This document shows, piece after piece, positions 45,808 through 54,546 of a stretch of 64,000 nucleotides of DNA. The stretch's first letter is position 1, and every line of letters begins with the position of its first letter. The DNA comes from Gammaproteobacteria bacterium. GTDB taxonomy: Bacteria > Pseudomonadota > Gammaproteobacteria > GCA-001735895. The stretch is taken from assembly GCA_024225395.1 (NCBI GenBank), contig JAAEMR010000048.1, forward strand, positions 16,525-80,524, written 5' to 3'. A program made the position numbers and the translations under genes. Below the pieces are notes generated by a model. That model saw nothing but the letters and a program-made list of their open reading frames with translations, did no database searches and was not told the DNA's origin.

Positions 45808-47538
45808 ATGGCCAGTACACCTAATACAGATTCAAATGACCGGGTAAACCTGGTTTATGAGACGAAAATTGGTGATAAATCTGAGATGGTTGAATTACCT
45901 TTCAAGGTTTTAGTGCTAGGTGATTTTACACTGGATGAAAGATCTGAATATTTTGATGATCAGCTGCCAATTATACTCTCCCAGGATAGTCATGATATTG
46001 ATGTGCTTTTCAAGCAATTACGACCCGGTTTGAAAATAAAAATAGCAAATAAAATGCAACAGGATGACAGCGAATTATTAGTAGATTTGAATTTCACTTC
46101 TCTCGAAGGTTTTACCCCCTCTCAGGTACTTAAAAATATTTCCTGGATGGAGAAATTAACTGCTTTTACCGACACGCTCGCACAGGCAACAGATAGTGAT
46201 ACGTTGCAACTTGATGATGAAGATAAGGATTTTATCGAAAAGGTTTTAAATGCCGAGGATATTACTCTCCAGGAACTACAGCAAAATGTACAAAATTATG
46301 GCTGGTTAATAGCCAGTATAGAAAAACGAATCTGTGATCAGCTGGATGAAATTATCCATCATCAAAACTTTATCGCGATGGAGTCTTTGTGGCGTTCATT
46401 ACAATTTCTTATTGAGCGAACAGAGTTTAATGAAAACTGCGAAATTGCTGTTCTCAATGTCAGTAAACAGGGCTTGATAGAAGACTTTGAAGATGTGCCT
46501 GAAATCACCTTGTCTAAATATTACCAGATTGTTTATAGCGATGAATATGGACAGTTTGGAGGGCGACCTTATGGGGCTGTGATCAGTGAATTTAAGTTTG
46601 GACCAAAAGCACAGGATATAAAATGTTTGCAACAATTGGCCGGTGTTTCTGCAGTATCTCATGCTCCTTTTATAGCTGCAGCTTCAGCAGAATTATTTGA
46701 TATAGACAGTTTTTCCAGGTTCAGTCGTTTACGTGATATTGCAGCCATCTACACTCAGCCGGCTTATATAAAGTGGAATGCTTTCAGACAGTCGAGTGAC
46801 TCCCGTTATATCGGACTGACCCTGCCATTCTTTTTATTAAGAGAATCACATAATACTGAAATTGGCGGATTACGTTATACAGAAAAAATATCAAGCAAAG
46901 ATACTGATTTGCTGTGGGGAAATGCATCGTTTGCATTTGCTACAAGGTTGATGGACAGTTTTGCAAAATATCGCTGGTGTTTAAATTGTACCGGGCAATC
47001 AGGTGGTCAGGTACAGGGGCTGAATATGAAAGACGGCAAAATATCCACTCAGTTTATTCTGACCGACCGACGTGAATCGGATGTGGTTGAACATGGTTTT
47101 ATTCCGCTTAGTGTTCATAAAGGTGATGATACGTCTACCTTTTATTCCGCCTATTCAACCCATACTGTGTCGGCTGAAGAAAGCAATGATGCTCAAGATT
47201 TGACAGCCCGTTTATCATCACAGTTGCCCTATTTAATGATCGTTAGTCGTATTTCTCAATATTTGAAAGTTATGCAGAGAGAGCATCTGGGATCGTGGAG
47301 AAATCGTCGAGATTTAGATCAGCAACTGAATAAATGGTTATCGCAGTATGTCTCTGATATGGATAACCCGGCAGCGGGGGTAAGAGCGAGACGACCGTTA
47401 CGTCGTGCTGAGGTAAAAGTTAGAGAGGTGGAGGGAAAGCAGGACTGGTTTGTGACTCGAATACAGATAACACCACACCTGAAGTTTATGGGTAGTAGCT
47501 TTGAATTATCAGAAACCAGCAAAATGGAAAAAAATTAA
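45808..47538 (+). CDS. Natural TssB-TssC fusion sheath protein
   Basis: This is a 576-residue protein. Residues ~11-160 match a whole TssB: NDRVNLVYETKIGDKSEMVELPFKVLVLGDFT aligns with the stand-alone TssB start, and DKDFIEKVLNAEDITLQELQQN with its C-terminal helices. From about 164 it matches TssC from its residue ~66 on: IEKRICDQLDEIIHHQNF, DEYGQFGGRPYGAVISEFKFGPKAQD, LLWGNASFAFATRLMDSFAKYRW and PHLKFMGSSFELSETSKMEKN. The TssC N-terminal arm, with the ClpV-binding helix seen in the separate TssC, is absent. No stop or frameshift breaks it. It is cotranscribed between tssM and hcp2. I know of no named family for this; it may be an alternative or baseplate-proximal sheath unit. Confidence 0.88.
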   Translation: MASTPNTDSNDRVNLVYETKIGDKSEMVELPFKVLVLGDFTLDERSEYFDDQLPIILSQDSHDIDVLFKQLRPGLKIKIANKMQQDDSELLVDLNFTSLEGFTPSQVLKNISWMEKLTAFTDTLAQATDSDTLQLDDEDKDFIEKVLNAEDITLQELQQNVQNYGWLIASIEKRICDQLDEIIHHQNFIAMESLWRSLQFLIERTEFNENCEIAVLNVSKQGLIEDFEDVPEITLSKYYQIVYSDEYGQFGGRPYGAVISEFKFGPKAQDIKCLQQLAGVSAVSHAPFIAAASAELFDIDSFSRFSRLRDIAAIYTQPAYIKWNAFRQSSDSRYIGLTLPFFLLRESHNTEIGGLRYTEKISSKDTDLLWGNASFAFATRLMDSFAKYRWCLNCTGQSGGQVQGLNMKDGKISTQFILTDRRESDVVEHGFIPLSVHKGDDTSTFYSAYSTHTVSAEESNDAQDLTARLSSQLPYLMIVSRISQYLKVMQREHLGSWRNRRDLDQQLNKWLSQYVSDMDNPAAGVRARRPLRRAEVKVREVEGKQDWFVTRIQITPHLKFMGSSFELSETSKMEKN

Positions 47539-47563
47539 ATTTTAAGTATTTGAGGACATAATC

Positions 47564-48049
47564 ATGCCAATGCCAGGACATTTAACCATAACAGGTGAAG
47601 AGCAGGGAGAAATTGAAGGGTCATGTGAATGGCTGGAAAGAGAAGGTACTATTCTCGTGCAGGCATTTGATCATGTGGTGGAAATACCTGCTGATGATCG
47701 TGGAATTGCTTCGGGGCGACGCGTACATCGTCCGATGGTCTTCACCAAGGAAATTGATAAAAGCACACCGATGTTATATCAGGCACTTTGCACTGGAGAA
47801 CTGTTAACAGAGATGAAATTGAAGTGGTACCGGATTGATGGCACAGGTGAAGAGGAACTGTATTTTACCATGGCCATGTTCAATGGCATGGTAACTAAAA
47901 TTCATCCCTGGGTGCCGAATGTTCTGGAGAAAAAAAATGAACACTTGAAGCACATGGAAGATGTTCACATATCCTATGAAAAAATAATATGGACCTGGGA
48001 GCCGGATGGTATTGAATATGAAGATGCCTGGAGTGGTCTTGAAAGCTAA
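47564..48049 (+). CDS. hcp: T6SS tube protein Hcp, copy 2
   Basis: This 161-residue Hcp-fold protein is clearly diverged from copy 1 but has the same landmarks: LTITGEEQGEIEGS, VQAFDHVVEIPADDRGIASGRRVHRPMVFTKEIDKSTPMLYQALCTGE and SYEKIIWTWEPDG. It starts 25 nt after the TssB-TssC fusion with a GAGGAC ribosome site. Its pairing with the fusion gene mirrors the tssBC/hcp1 set upstream. It could form a separate tube, a mixed tube, or carry specific effectors. Confidence 0.93.
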   Translation: MPMPGHLTITGEEQGEIEGSCEWLEREGTILVQAFDHVVEIPADDRGIASGRRVHRPMVFTKEIDKSTPMLYQALCTGELLTEMKLKWYRIDGTGEEELYFTMAMFNGMVTKIHPWVPNVLEKKNEHLKHMEDVHISYEKIIWTWEPDGIEYEDAWSGLES

Positions 48050-48057
48050 TAACAATA

Positions 48058-48474
48058 ATGAAAGAACGTTTATTAAAAAGATTTAGTCGCTGGGAAGAAG
48101 CCGGTCAGGCCTCTTTTGAGGAATCGGACATTAATGCACTGCTGGAATCGATAAGAGACGATCTGGAGAAAATTTACAATACCAGAAGAGGCACTGTATT
48201 GATCGATGAAGAATTTGGTTTGCCGGATTTTAGTTATATGTTGAATGGGTATTCAGCTCCTGATGCAGGATTGATTTTACAGCAATTACTTTTACAGACA
48301 AAAAGATACGAACCACGCCTGGATGCATTGCAAGTTAAATATGTTGAGCAAAAAAAATATCCGGGAAAATTACAATTTCAGTTGTCGGCCAGAATTAAAA
48401 TTAATGATCGTGAATTGCCATTTAGTATAAATGCATACTTGAGTGATGATGGAAGCGTCAGTTTAACTGCGTAG
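48058..48474 (+). CDS. tssE: T6SS baseplate protein TssE (gp25-like)
   Basis: This 138-residue protein is homologous to phage T4 gp25. The diagnostic core EDLEKIYNTRRG-like (RDDLEKIYNTRRGTVLIDEEFGLPDFS) contains the EPR-type segment replaced by NTRRG, and YEPRLDALQVKYVE follows. It starts sheath assembly on the baseplate. It lies 8 nt after hcp2. Confidence 0.92.
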   Translation: MKERLLKRFSRWEEAGQASFEESDINALLESIRDDLEKIYNTRRGTVLIDEEFGLPDFSYMLNGYSAPDAGLILQQLLLQTKRYEPRLDALQVKYVEQKKYPGKLQFQLSARIKINDRELPFSINAYLSDDGSVSLTA

Positions 48475-48501
48475 TGATTGATAAATTAAGTTAACTTTAA
48501 A

Positions 48502-50229
48502 ATGAATAAATATTATCAAAATGAGTTGGAGAAATTACGGGAGCAGGCTGTTGAGTTTTCGCAGGCCCATCCAACCATTGCGCCACAATTAGCTCAAGGT
48601 AGTACCGATCCCGATGTAGAGCGAATACTTGAGGGTGTTGCCTACCTGACAGCGCAGATACGACAAAAAATAGATGATGATTTTCCAGAATTTTCCCAGG
48701 GGTTGTTAAAACAGATATTTCCGCATTATCTTCGTCCTGTCCCATCAGCAACAATAATTAAATTCACTCCGAAAGATATTTTAAAAAATAATATTCAGGT
48801 TCCAAAAGGGGCATTTATCGACTCGACTGAAGTTGATGGACTAAGTTGCCGTTTTAGTACGGCATGTGATGTAGATGTATGGCCACTATCAATTTCTTCT
48901 GTAAAACAAAATGAAACTTCAACGGGTAGAAAAAGTATTGACATCAGTTTTAGTATGAATGGTATGTCGATATCAAGCATGAGTAGTGAGTTTATTCCGT
49001 TGCATATCGGTGGAGACTATCATGGAGCAGTAGAATTATTTTATATTTTAATGAATTGCGTCGAGAGTATTGAGCTTGAACATGCCGGTTCTTCTAAACC
49101 CATCGTGGCGGATCAATTAAAAATTACTGCTGCTGGATTTGATGATGATCAAAGTTTGATTGGATTACCCGGGAACTCATTCCCCTCATACCGGTTAATT
49201 CAGGAATATTTTATATTAAAGGAAAAATTCCTGTTTATAAACCTGGAGAATATTAAGTCATATTTTAGCCAGATTGCTTCCAGCTCATTTACCCTCAGGT
49301 TATTTTTAAGTGAAAAAGTAACGGTGTTGCCCAGGCTGAATACTGATCGATTTATGCTGTTTGCCACACCTGCTATCAATTTGTTCAAGCGTGATGCCGA
49401 GTCCATGCTGAATGACCATAAACGTAGTGAATACCGGTTACGCCCGTTACGCAATCAGGCTAATAAATACCAGATATATTCAGTTGATGATGTTGTCGGT
49501 CAAAGTCGTCGCTCGGGTACTACTACCCATTATAGTGATATTGGCCTGGCCAATCCTGATCTGAATTCAAAACCGGTTTACCAGTTAAATAATCGAGTGG
49601 TTGAGAATGAAGGTACACAGGTATTTATCAGTTTCAGTTATCCAAAAGATTTTAATATCACTAACCAGGAAACGCTAGCCATACAGTTAACCTGTAGCAA
49701 TGGTGATCATCCCTCTAAGCTAAAACCGGGAGATATATCAAAACCGACTTCAAGCACTTCAGAGCTAATGACATTTTCAAATATTATTAAACCTTCCGAT
49801 CATCAGAATGTGCCAGTTGGTTCTTCCATGCTGTGGCGATTACTGAGTCACTTGTCATTGAATTATTTGTCGCTCGCTGATACTGATAATTTAAAAGCAT
49901 TGCTGGGGCTGTATATATTTTCCAGTAATACCGGCAATACTCTAGAGATAGCGAACAGAAAACGGGTTGAAGGTGTGAGTAAAATTAGCGTTACAAGTTG
50001 TGATGGTCTTATTTCCGGTATACCCATGCGAGGTCAGAAAATTAATGTCAGAGTGAACCCTGCAAATTATGCCGGGCAAGGAGATATGTATTTATTCGGT
50101 GTGTTACTGGACCGTTTGTTTTCGAGTTTTGCCAATATTAATTGTTTTACCCATTTTAGTATGACCGATGATGCAACTGAGGAAACTTTTAGCTGGCCAT
50201 TACGTATTGGAGACAGACCATTAATATAA
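48502..50229 (+). CDS. tssF: T6SS baseplate protein TssF
   Basis: This 575-residue baseplate wedge protein starts MNKYYQNELEKLREQAVEFSQAHP and continues GSTDPDVERILEGVAYLTAQIRQKIDDDFPEFSQGLLKQIFPHYLRPVPS, all typical of TssF. The C-terminal GMRPLL-like end is GDRPLI. No ribosome site is evident. Its last ten bases overlap the proposed start of tssG. Confidence 0.95.
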   Translation: MNKYYQNELEKLREQAVEFSQAHPTIAPQLAQGSTDPDVERILEGVAYLTAQIRQKIDDDFPEFSQGLLKQIFPHYLRPVPSATIIKFTPKDILKNNIQVPKGAFIDSTEVDGLSCRFSTACDVDVWPLSISSVKQNETSTGRKSIDISFSMNGMSISSMSSEFIPLHIGGDYHGAVELFYILMNCVESIELEHAGSSKPIVADQLKITAAGFDDDQSLIGLPGNSFPSYRLIQEYFILKEKFLFINLENIKSYFSQIASSSFTLRLFLSEKVTVLPRLNTDRFMLFATPAINLFKRDAESMLNDHKRSEYRLRPLRNQANKYQIYSVDDVVGQSRRSGTTTHYSDIGLANPDLNSKPVYQLNNRVVENEGTQVFISFSYPKDFNITNQETLAIQLTCSNGDHPSKLKPGDISKPTSSTSELMTFSNIIKPSDHQNVPVGSSMLWRLLSHLSLNYLSLADTDNLKALLGLYIFSSNTGNTLEIANRKRVEGVSKISVTSCDGLISGIPMRGQKINVRVNPANYAGQGDMYLFGVLLDRLFSSFANINCFTHFSMTDDATEETFSWPLRIGDRPLI

Positions 50230-51173
50230 TAGATGACATTGTTGAAAATGGAGAACAGTATGATTTTTATCAGGCTGTACGACTGTTAAATCGGCTGTCG
50301 AGTAATAAAGCATCTGATAACAAACCTGAATTAACAATACGTCCTGATCTAAATATTGATTATCCTCAAGCAGATATTGAAAATATAAATAGATTAAAAG
50401 ATGATCGTGGGTATGAAATACTCACTACTTTCTTTGGGCTTTATGGTGTTGCTTCACCGTTACCAGGTTACTACACCGAAGAATTACTGGATGAAGAATG
50501 GGAAGATCATGCTACTCGACGTGGTTTTCTCGATGTTATTCATCAGCAGCTTTACCCATTGCTGTATCAAGCCTGGTTAAAATACAGGTTTTCTCATAAC
50601 GCCATTGAGAGTAATGGTCAGAAATATTGGGAAATTATTTTTAGCATTCTGGGCTTACCGGATGAATTTAGAGAGATTGGAGATCTTTCGGGAGCTTTCC
50701 TGAAATACACGGGCATCATCAATCAACGCCCCAAAACCCAGGTTGGTCTGAAAACAATACTAGCCGATTATTTGAAGCCTTTGAAAGTAGATATTGAACC
50801 CTGTGTGTTACGCAAAGTTTCCATACATGAACACCAAAGATGTAAGCTTTCATGGGTAAATAATACACTGGGATCTACTGCGGTAATCGGTGAACAGGTC
50901 AATGACAGATCTGGTAAATATAATATTCATATTGGCCCCTTATCATTAGATCAATTTCAGTCGATTCTTAATGATCAAAAACAGTTAAAATTTATTACTA
51001 CCATCCGTAAACTGTTTATGGTTCAGCCATTGCAATGCGATATTGTTCTCAAGCTTGAAAAAGGTTCAGCACAGCCGATATGTCTGGGGCAATCTCAGTA
51101 CAGTTGCCTGGGTAAGTCAACCTGGTTAGTTAACCAGACCAATGAGGAGGCATTCAGTGTCACACTCAATTAA
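50220..51173 (+). CDS. tssG: T6SS baseplate protein TssG with ATT start
   Basis: This 317-residue baseplate protein has YDFYQAVRLLNRLSS at its N-terminus, TTFFGLYGVASPLPGYYTEELLDEE and FLDVIHQQLYPLLYQAWLKYR, all TssG features. The first in-frame ATG is at 50559, which would delete this core. Upstream the frame is open to a stop at 50190. The only codons available are ATT 50220, ATA 50226/50229 and CTG 50193. GGAG at 50209-50212 lies 7 nt before ATT 50220, so ATT is the best start, overlapping the tssF end. Confidence 0.85.
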   Translation: MNIIDDIVENGEQYDFYQAVRLLNRLSSNKASDNKPELTIRPDLNIDYPQADIENINRLKDDRGYEILTTFFGLYGVASPLPGYYTEELLDEEWEDHATRRGFLDVIHQQLYPLLYQAWLKYRFSHNAIESNGQKYWEIIFSILGLPDEFREIGDLSGAFLKYTGIINQRPKTQVGLKTILADYLKPLKVDIEPCVLRKVSIHEHQRCKLSWVNNTLGSTAVIGEQVNDRSGKYNIHIGPLSLDQFQSILNDQKQLKFITTIRKLFMVQPLQCDIVLKLEKGSAQPICLGQSQYSCLGKSTWLVNQTNEEAFSVTLN

Positions 51174-51214
51174 TTACCAGAAGTTGATCAATCTTAAAAA
51201 GAGGACGTGTTGAA

Positions 51215-54200
51215 ATGAATTATTTTGATGATCCGGGCAGTAGACACTTTTCTTTTGAATCATTTGCCCTCGGGCTTGATGACAGAACGTTTGGTGTTAT
51301 TAGCTTCAAGGGGTCTGAGGCAATTTCAAAACTCTATGATTTTGAAATTATGCTGGTGTCATCAAAAAAGGATATTGATTTTGAAGACATGCTCCAGTCA
51401 CAGGCTGTATTTACCATACATCGCGGTATGGATGATGATGTTTTATACAATGGAATACTCTCCGAGTTTGATCAATTACACGAAGTGAATGATGTTGTGT
51501 TTTATCGAGCAAGGTTAGCGCCTAAGCTCTGGTGGTTAACCTTAACCCATCATAACCAGGTGTTTCTAAACCAGTCGGTACCTGATTTTGTAGAAGATGC
51601 CCTGCATGATGGAGGACTGGAAACTGCTGATATTGACATTGGTACCTTAAATGGTTATGAAGAAATAAATTATATCTGCCAGTATGATGAATCCCATTTT
51701 AATTTTGTTTCACGATGGCTGGAACGACAGGGAATTTATTACTATTTTAACCAGGAATCTGGTGGCGAAGAACTGGTATTGACTGATACAAAATTTTCAC
51801 ATTCTGCTTTAAAACAGGGGTCCGATTTATTTTATAACCCTGCATCAGGACTGGAAGGTCAGCACATGGGAGAGTCGGTAGGCGTATTTACCTGTCGACA
51901 AAAGCAGTTGCCCACTGAAATAATTTTGAAGGATTATAATTACGAACGACCTTCGTTAGATATAACCAGTCGAGTTAACGTGGATTTAAGAGGCCGTGGC
52001 ATTTCCTATATTTATGGAGAATTTTTTGCAACTCCTGAAGAAGGAGAGCACCTGGCCAGTATTCGTGCAGAAGAGTTACTTTGCCAGAAACAGGAGTTTT
52101 TTGGTGAATCTACCGTCCCCTATATCATGCCCGGGTTTACTTTTAATTTGAATAATCATTATCGGGATGATTTTAACCAGGAATACCTCATTCTGGAAGT
52201 GACACACGAAGGTAATCAATCGCATTTAATGAGTGGTGGAATAGCAGCCGATGCAGGTGCTTCAACCAATCAGGCTATTTACCGTAACAGTTTTAAAGCA
52301 ATCCCTAACGATGTTCAGTATCGTCCACAACGATCTACCGAAAAACCAAAAATTTCCGGTACCATTCACGCGAAAATTGATGCCGAAGTGGATGGTGAAT
52401 ATGCCCAGATAGACGAGCAGGGACGTTATCGGGTCAAACTGCCATTTGATATTAATGATGAACACATGGATGGGAAAGGCTCTGCCCCCATTCGTATGAT
52501 GCAATCCTATGCAGGGGCACATCGGGGTATGCAATTTCCACTGATAAAAGGTACCGAAGTATTATTGACTTTTATAGAAGGAAATCCTGACAGACCTGTT
52601 ATAGCGGGTGCAGTATCAAATCCGGAAACATCCGGGCCCGTAAATGCAGATAACTTATCTGAATCTGTCATTCAATCCGGCGGTAATAACCGTATTCGAA
52701 TGGAAGATAAGGCTGGGTCAGAGCGTATAGTGATGCAGAGCCCCATGGCTAACTCATGGGTCCGTGTGGGAGCACATAATGATCCGATCACTTTAAACGG
52801 GTCAGCAGATCAGCGAATTCCTCTTGATGGAATATATACCGAGCAGGGAGCTTTTAGTACGGATCCTGGTGATTCAACCTTAACTACGGATATCAATACA
52901 CCGACATCAATAACTGCACCAGATGGTTCGACTGTTACTGAGGTAGATACCAGTGTGGCCGGAAGTTATCAATTGTCGTATGTGAGTGGAGGCAATAGTG
53001 AAATTAGAAATGTGACTATATTTGATTCAGATGTAGTGCATGACTCTAAACCCGGCAACGGAATCAGAATTCATTCCGGGGGAGACTTATGGTTCGAAGC
53101 GCATGATAAGTACGGTGAATATAATGTAGGGAAACCAGCGACTTCATCTGGAGATATATCTTCCTTATTATCAAATTTCGGTACAGATTATAACCCTACC
53201 GGTTTATTAGACTATGGTAATGATCCTTACAAGCCTGCATGGAATGAAGATGGCAATCTTAATTCAACCAATACAAAATTAGTTGCAGAGACTATTGGAG
53301 ATGCTCATGTCAGAGTCTCGGCACTGGATACCTTTAATACTCAGGAAGGCAATATCTACGATTTTGGAGGTTACTGGAATTACAACCTGGGTAATAGCTT
53401 TGCAGAAGAACATATCGATCAGAAGGCTAAGTTAAATAAAAAAAATAATGTTCAGTGGTATGGTGGACAAATGGCTAACCCTCACCTTCCAGCGGGTGGT
53501 GTTGCATCAAGTGTTACTGTTGCAGTAGTAACAGGAGCATTAATTACGGGTGTTGCTGTACATCAAGGTAGTGCTGGGGGCGCAGTTGCCGCCGGTATGG
53601 TTGCCGGTGGATTGGCATTGGTTGGTACTGCGATTGGAGCAGGTGTTGCACTAGGAAGCCAAAGTCTCAAAGAGAATCCGGTTAATATTGGTGACATTAT
53701 GCAGGGCCCGGGGTCGGGGAAAATCAAAACCTGGGCATTTGAACACAGTGTCAGTAAGGGAGTTGGCAGCAGTTTTAAAAACGCTGACACTTCAACTGGT
53801 GTGGCGCCGGCAGATAAAGAACAGGATCCATCACCAGCCAATGATACGGGTGGCCCTATGCATACGGATACGACCTGGGTCACCAAGCAATTTGGCGATG
53901 CCTATACCTATAATCGGGGCAATGATATCAGTATCCGGGTGGGTAATACGGAAGAGCATCATCACGGTGACTCCTACGAGTACCGCTATGGTGGAAATCA
54001 TGAAGAAACAAAATACAATGGCAAGGGGACGAAAGTCCACTGGGAACAGGCTGGCGGTGGAACAAGTCAGGAAGCACGCTGGGATGCTATCGGGGGATCC
54101 TTGTTAAGCTACTCATACAGTTACTATGGCAAGATAAAATATGAAGCGAGTTTTGTGGCCATACCTACCTTAAATATATCAACCAGCGTTTCGACTTTAC

Positions 54201-54541
54201 AGGGTGCAATCTCGGTCAGTGCAGGGGCTCTTAAAATTGATGTGAGTGTTGCCGCGGGCATGAAAATCGATGTTAATTTGGCTGCCGGTATGTTTGTGAA
54301 AATTGAAAGGAAGTTTGGTGGTGAAGCGGAGTTGAATGAAGTGACAGGCTGGAGTGGTTTTAAAGCAATTGGATTGAAAGCGGCACAGGCTGAAGCGATG
54401 GAGGCGAAGAATAAAAAGTTGGCTATGGAGAAACTGCAGACACAGATGATCCAGGCACAGGTCAGGATCAATAAAAATTCGATGGATATACACGCTACGA
54501 ATATGTTTGTACATCAGGGTGTAATGATGCTGGGTATGTAA
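51215..54541 (+). CDS. vgrG: T6SS spike protein VgrG with long C-terminal extension
   Basis: This 1108-residue protein has a gp27-like base (~1-350: FEIMLVSSKKDIDFEDML and YDESHFNFVSRWLERQGIYYYF) and a gp5 OB domain (~380-470: GRYRVKLPFDIND, GMQFPLIKGTEVLLTFIEGNPDRPVIAGAV). Needle repeats start near 490 (NRIRMEDKAGSERIVMQSP). An Ig-like insert of DUF5011 type (~560-605) follows. Two Gly/Ala-rich hydrophobic stretches lie at ~762-815, then a His-rich segment (EEHHHGDSYEYRYGGNHEE) and a C-terminal coil. The extension of over 450 residues is not a toxin I recognise. The ribosome site (AGAGGA) is good. Confidence 0.9.
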   Translation: MNYFDDPGSRHFSFESFALGLDDRTFGVISFKGSEAISKLYDFEIMLVSSKKDIDFEDMLQSQAVFTIHRGMDDDVLYNGILSEFDQLHEVNDVVFYRARLAPKLWWLTLTHHNQVFLNQSVPDFVEDALHDGGLETADIDIGTLNGYEEINYICQYDESHFNFVSRWLERQGIYYYFNQESGGEELVLTDTKFSHSALKQGSDLFYNPASGLEGQHMGESVGVFTCRQKQLPTEIILKDYNYERPSLDITSRVNVDLRGRGISYIYGEFFATPEEGEHLASIRAEELLCQKQEFFGESTVPYIMPGFTFNLNNHYRDDFNQEYLILEVTHEGNQSHLMSGGIAADAGASTNQAIYRNSFKAIPNDVQYRPQRSTEKPKISGTIHAKIDAEVDGEYAQIDEQGRYRVKLPFDINDEHMDGKGSAPIRMMQSYAGAHRGMQFPLIKGTEVLLTFIEGNPDRPVIAGAVSNPETSGPVNADNLSESVIQSGGNNRIRMEDKAGSERIVMQSPMANSWVRVGAHNDPITLNGSADQRIPLDGIYTEQGAFSTDPGDSTLTTDINTPTSITAPDGSTVTEVDTSVAGSYQLSYVSGGNSEIRNVTIFDSDVVHDSKPGNGIRIHSGGDLWFEAHDKYGEYNVGKPATSSGDISSLLSNFGTDYNPTGLLDYGNDPYKPAWNEDGNLNSTNTKLVAETIGDAHVRVSALDTFNTQEGNIYDFGGYWNYNLGNSFAEEHIDQKAKLNKKNNVQWYGGQMANPHLPAGGVASSVTVAVVTGALITGVAVHQGSAGGAVAAGMVAGGLALVGTAIGAGVALGSQSLKENPVNIGDIMQGPGSGKIKTWAFEHSVSKGVGSSFKNADTSTGVAPADKEQDPSPANDTGGPMHTDTTWVTKQFGDAYTYNRGNDISIRVGNTEEHHHGDSYEYRYGGNHEETKYNGKGTKVHWEQAGGGTSQEARWDAIGGSLLSYSYSYYGKIKYEASFVAIPTLNISTSVSTLQGAISVSAGALKIDVSVAAGMKIDVNLAAGMFVKIERKFGGEAELNEVTGWSGFKAIGLKAAQAEAMEAKNKKLAMEKLQTQMIQAQVRINKNSMDIHATNMFVHQGVMMLGM

Positions 54542-54546
54542 AGTAG

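Noticed and set aside
50559..51173. Short TssG starting at the first ATG
   Set aside because: It would delete the conserved YDFYQAVRLL and GLYGVASPLPGYYTEELLDEE regions that are in frame upstream.
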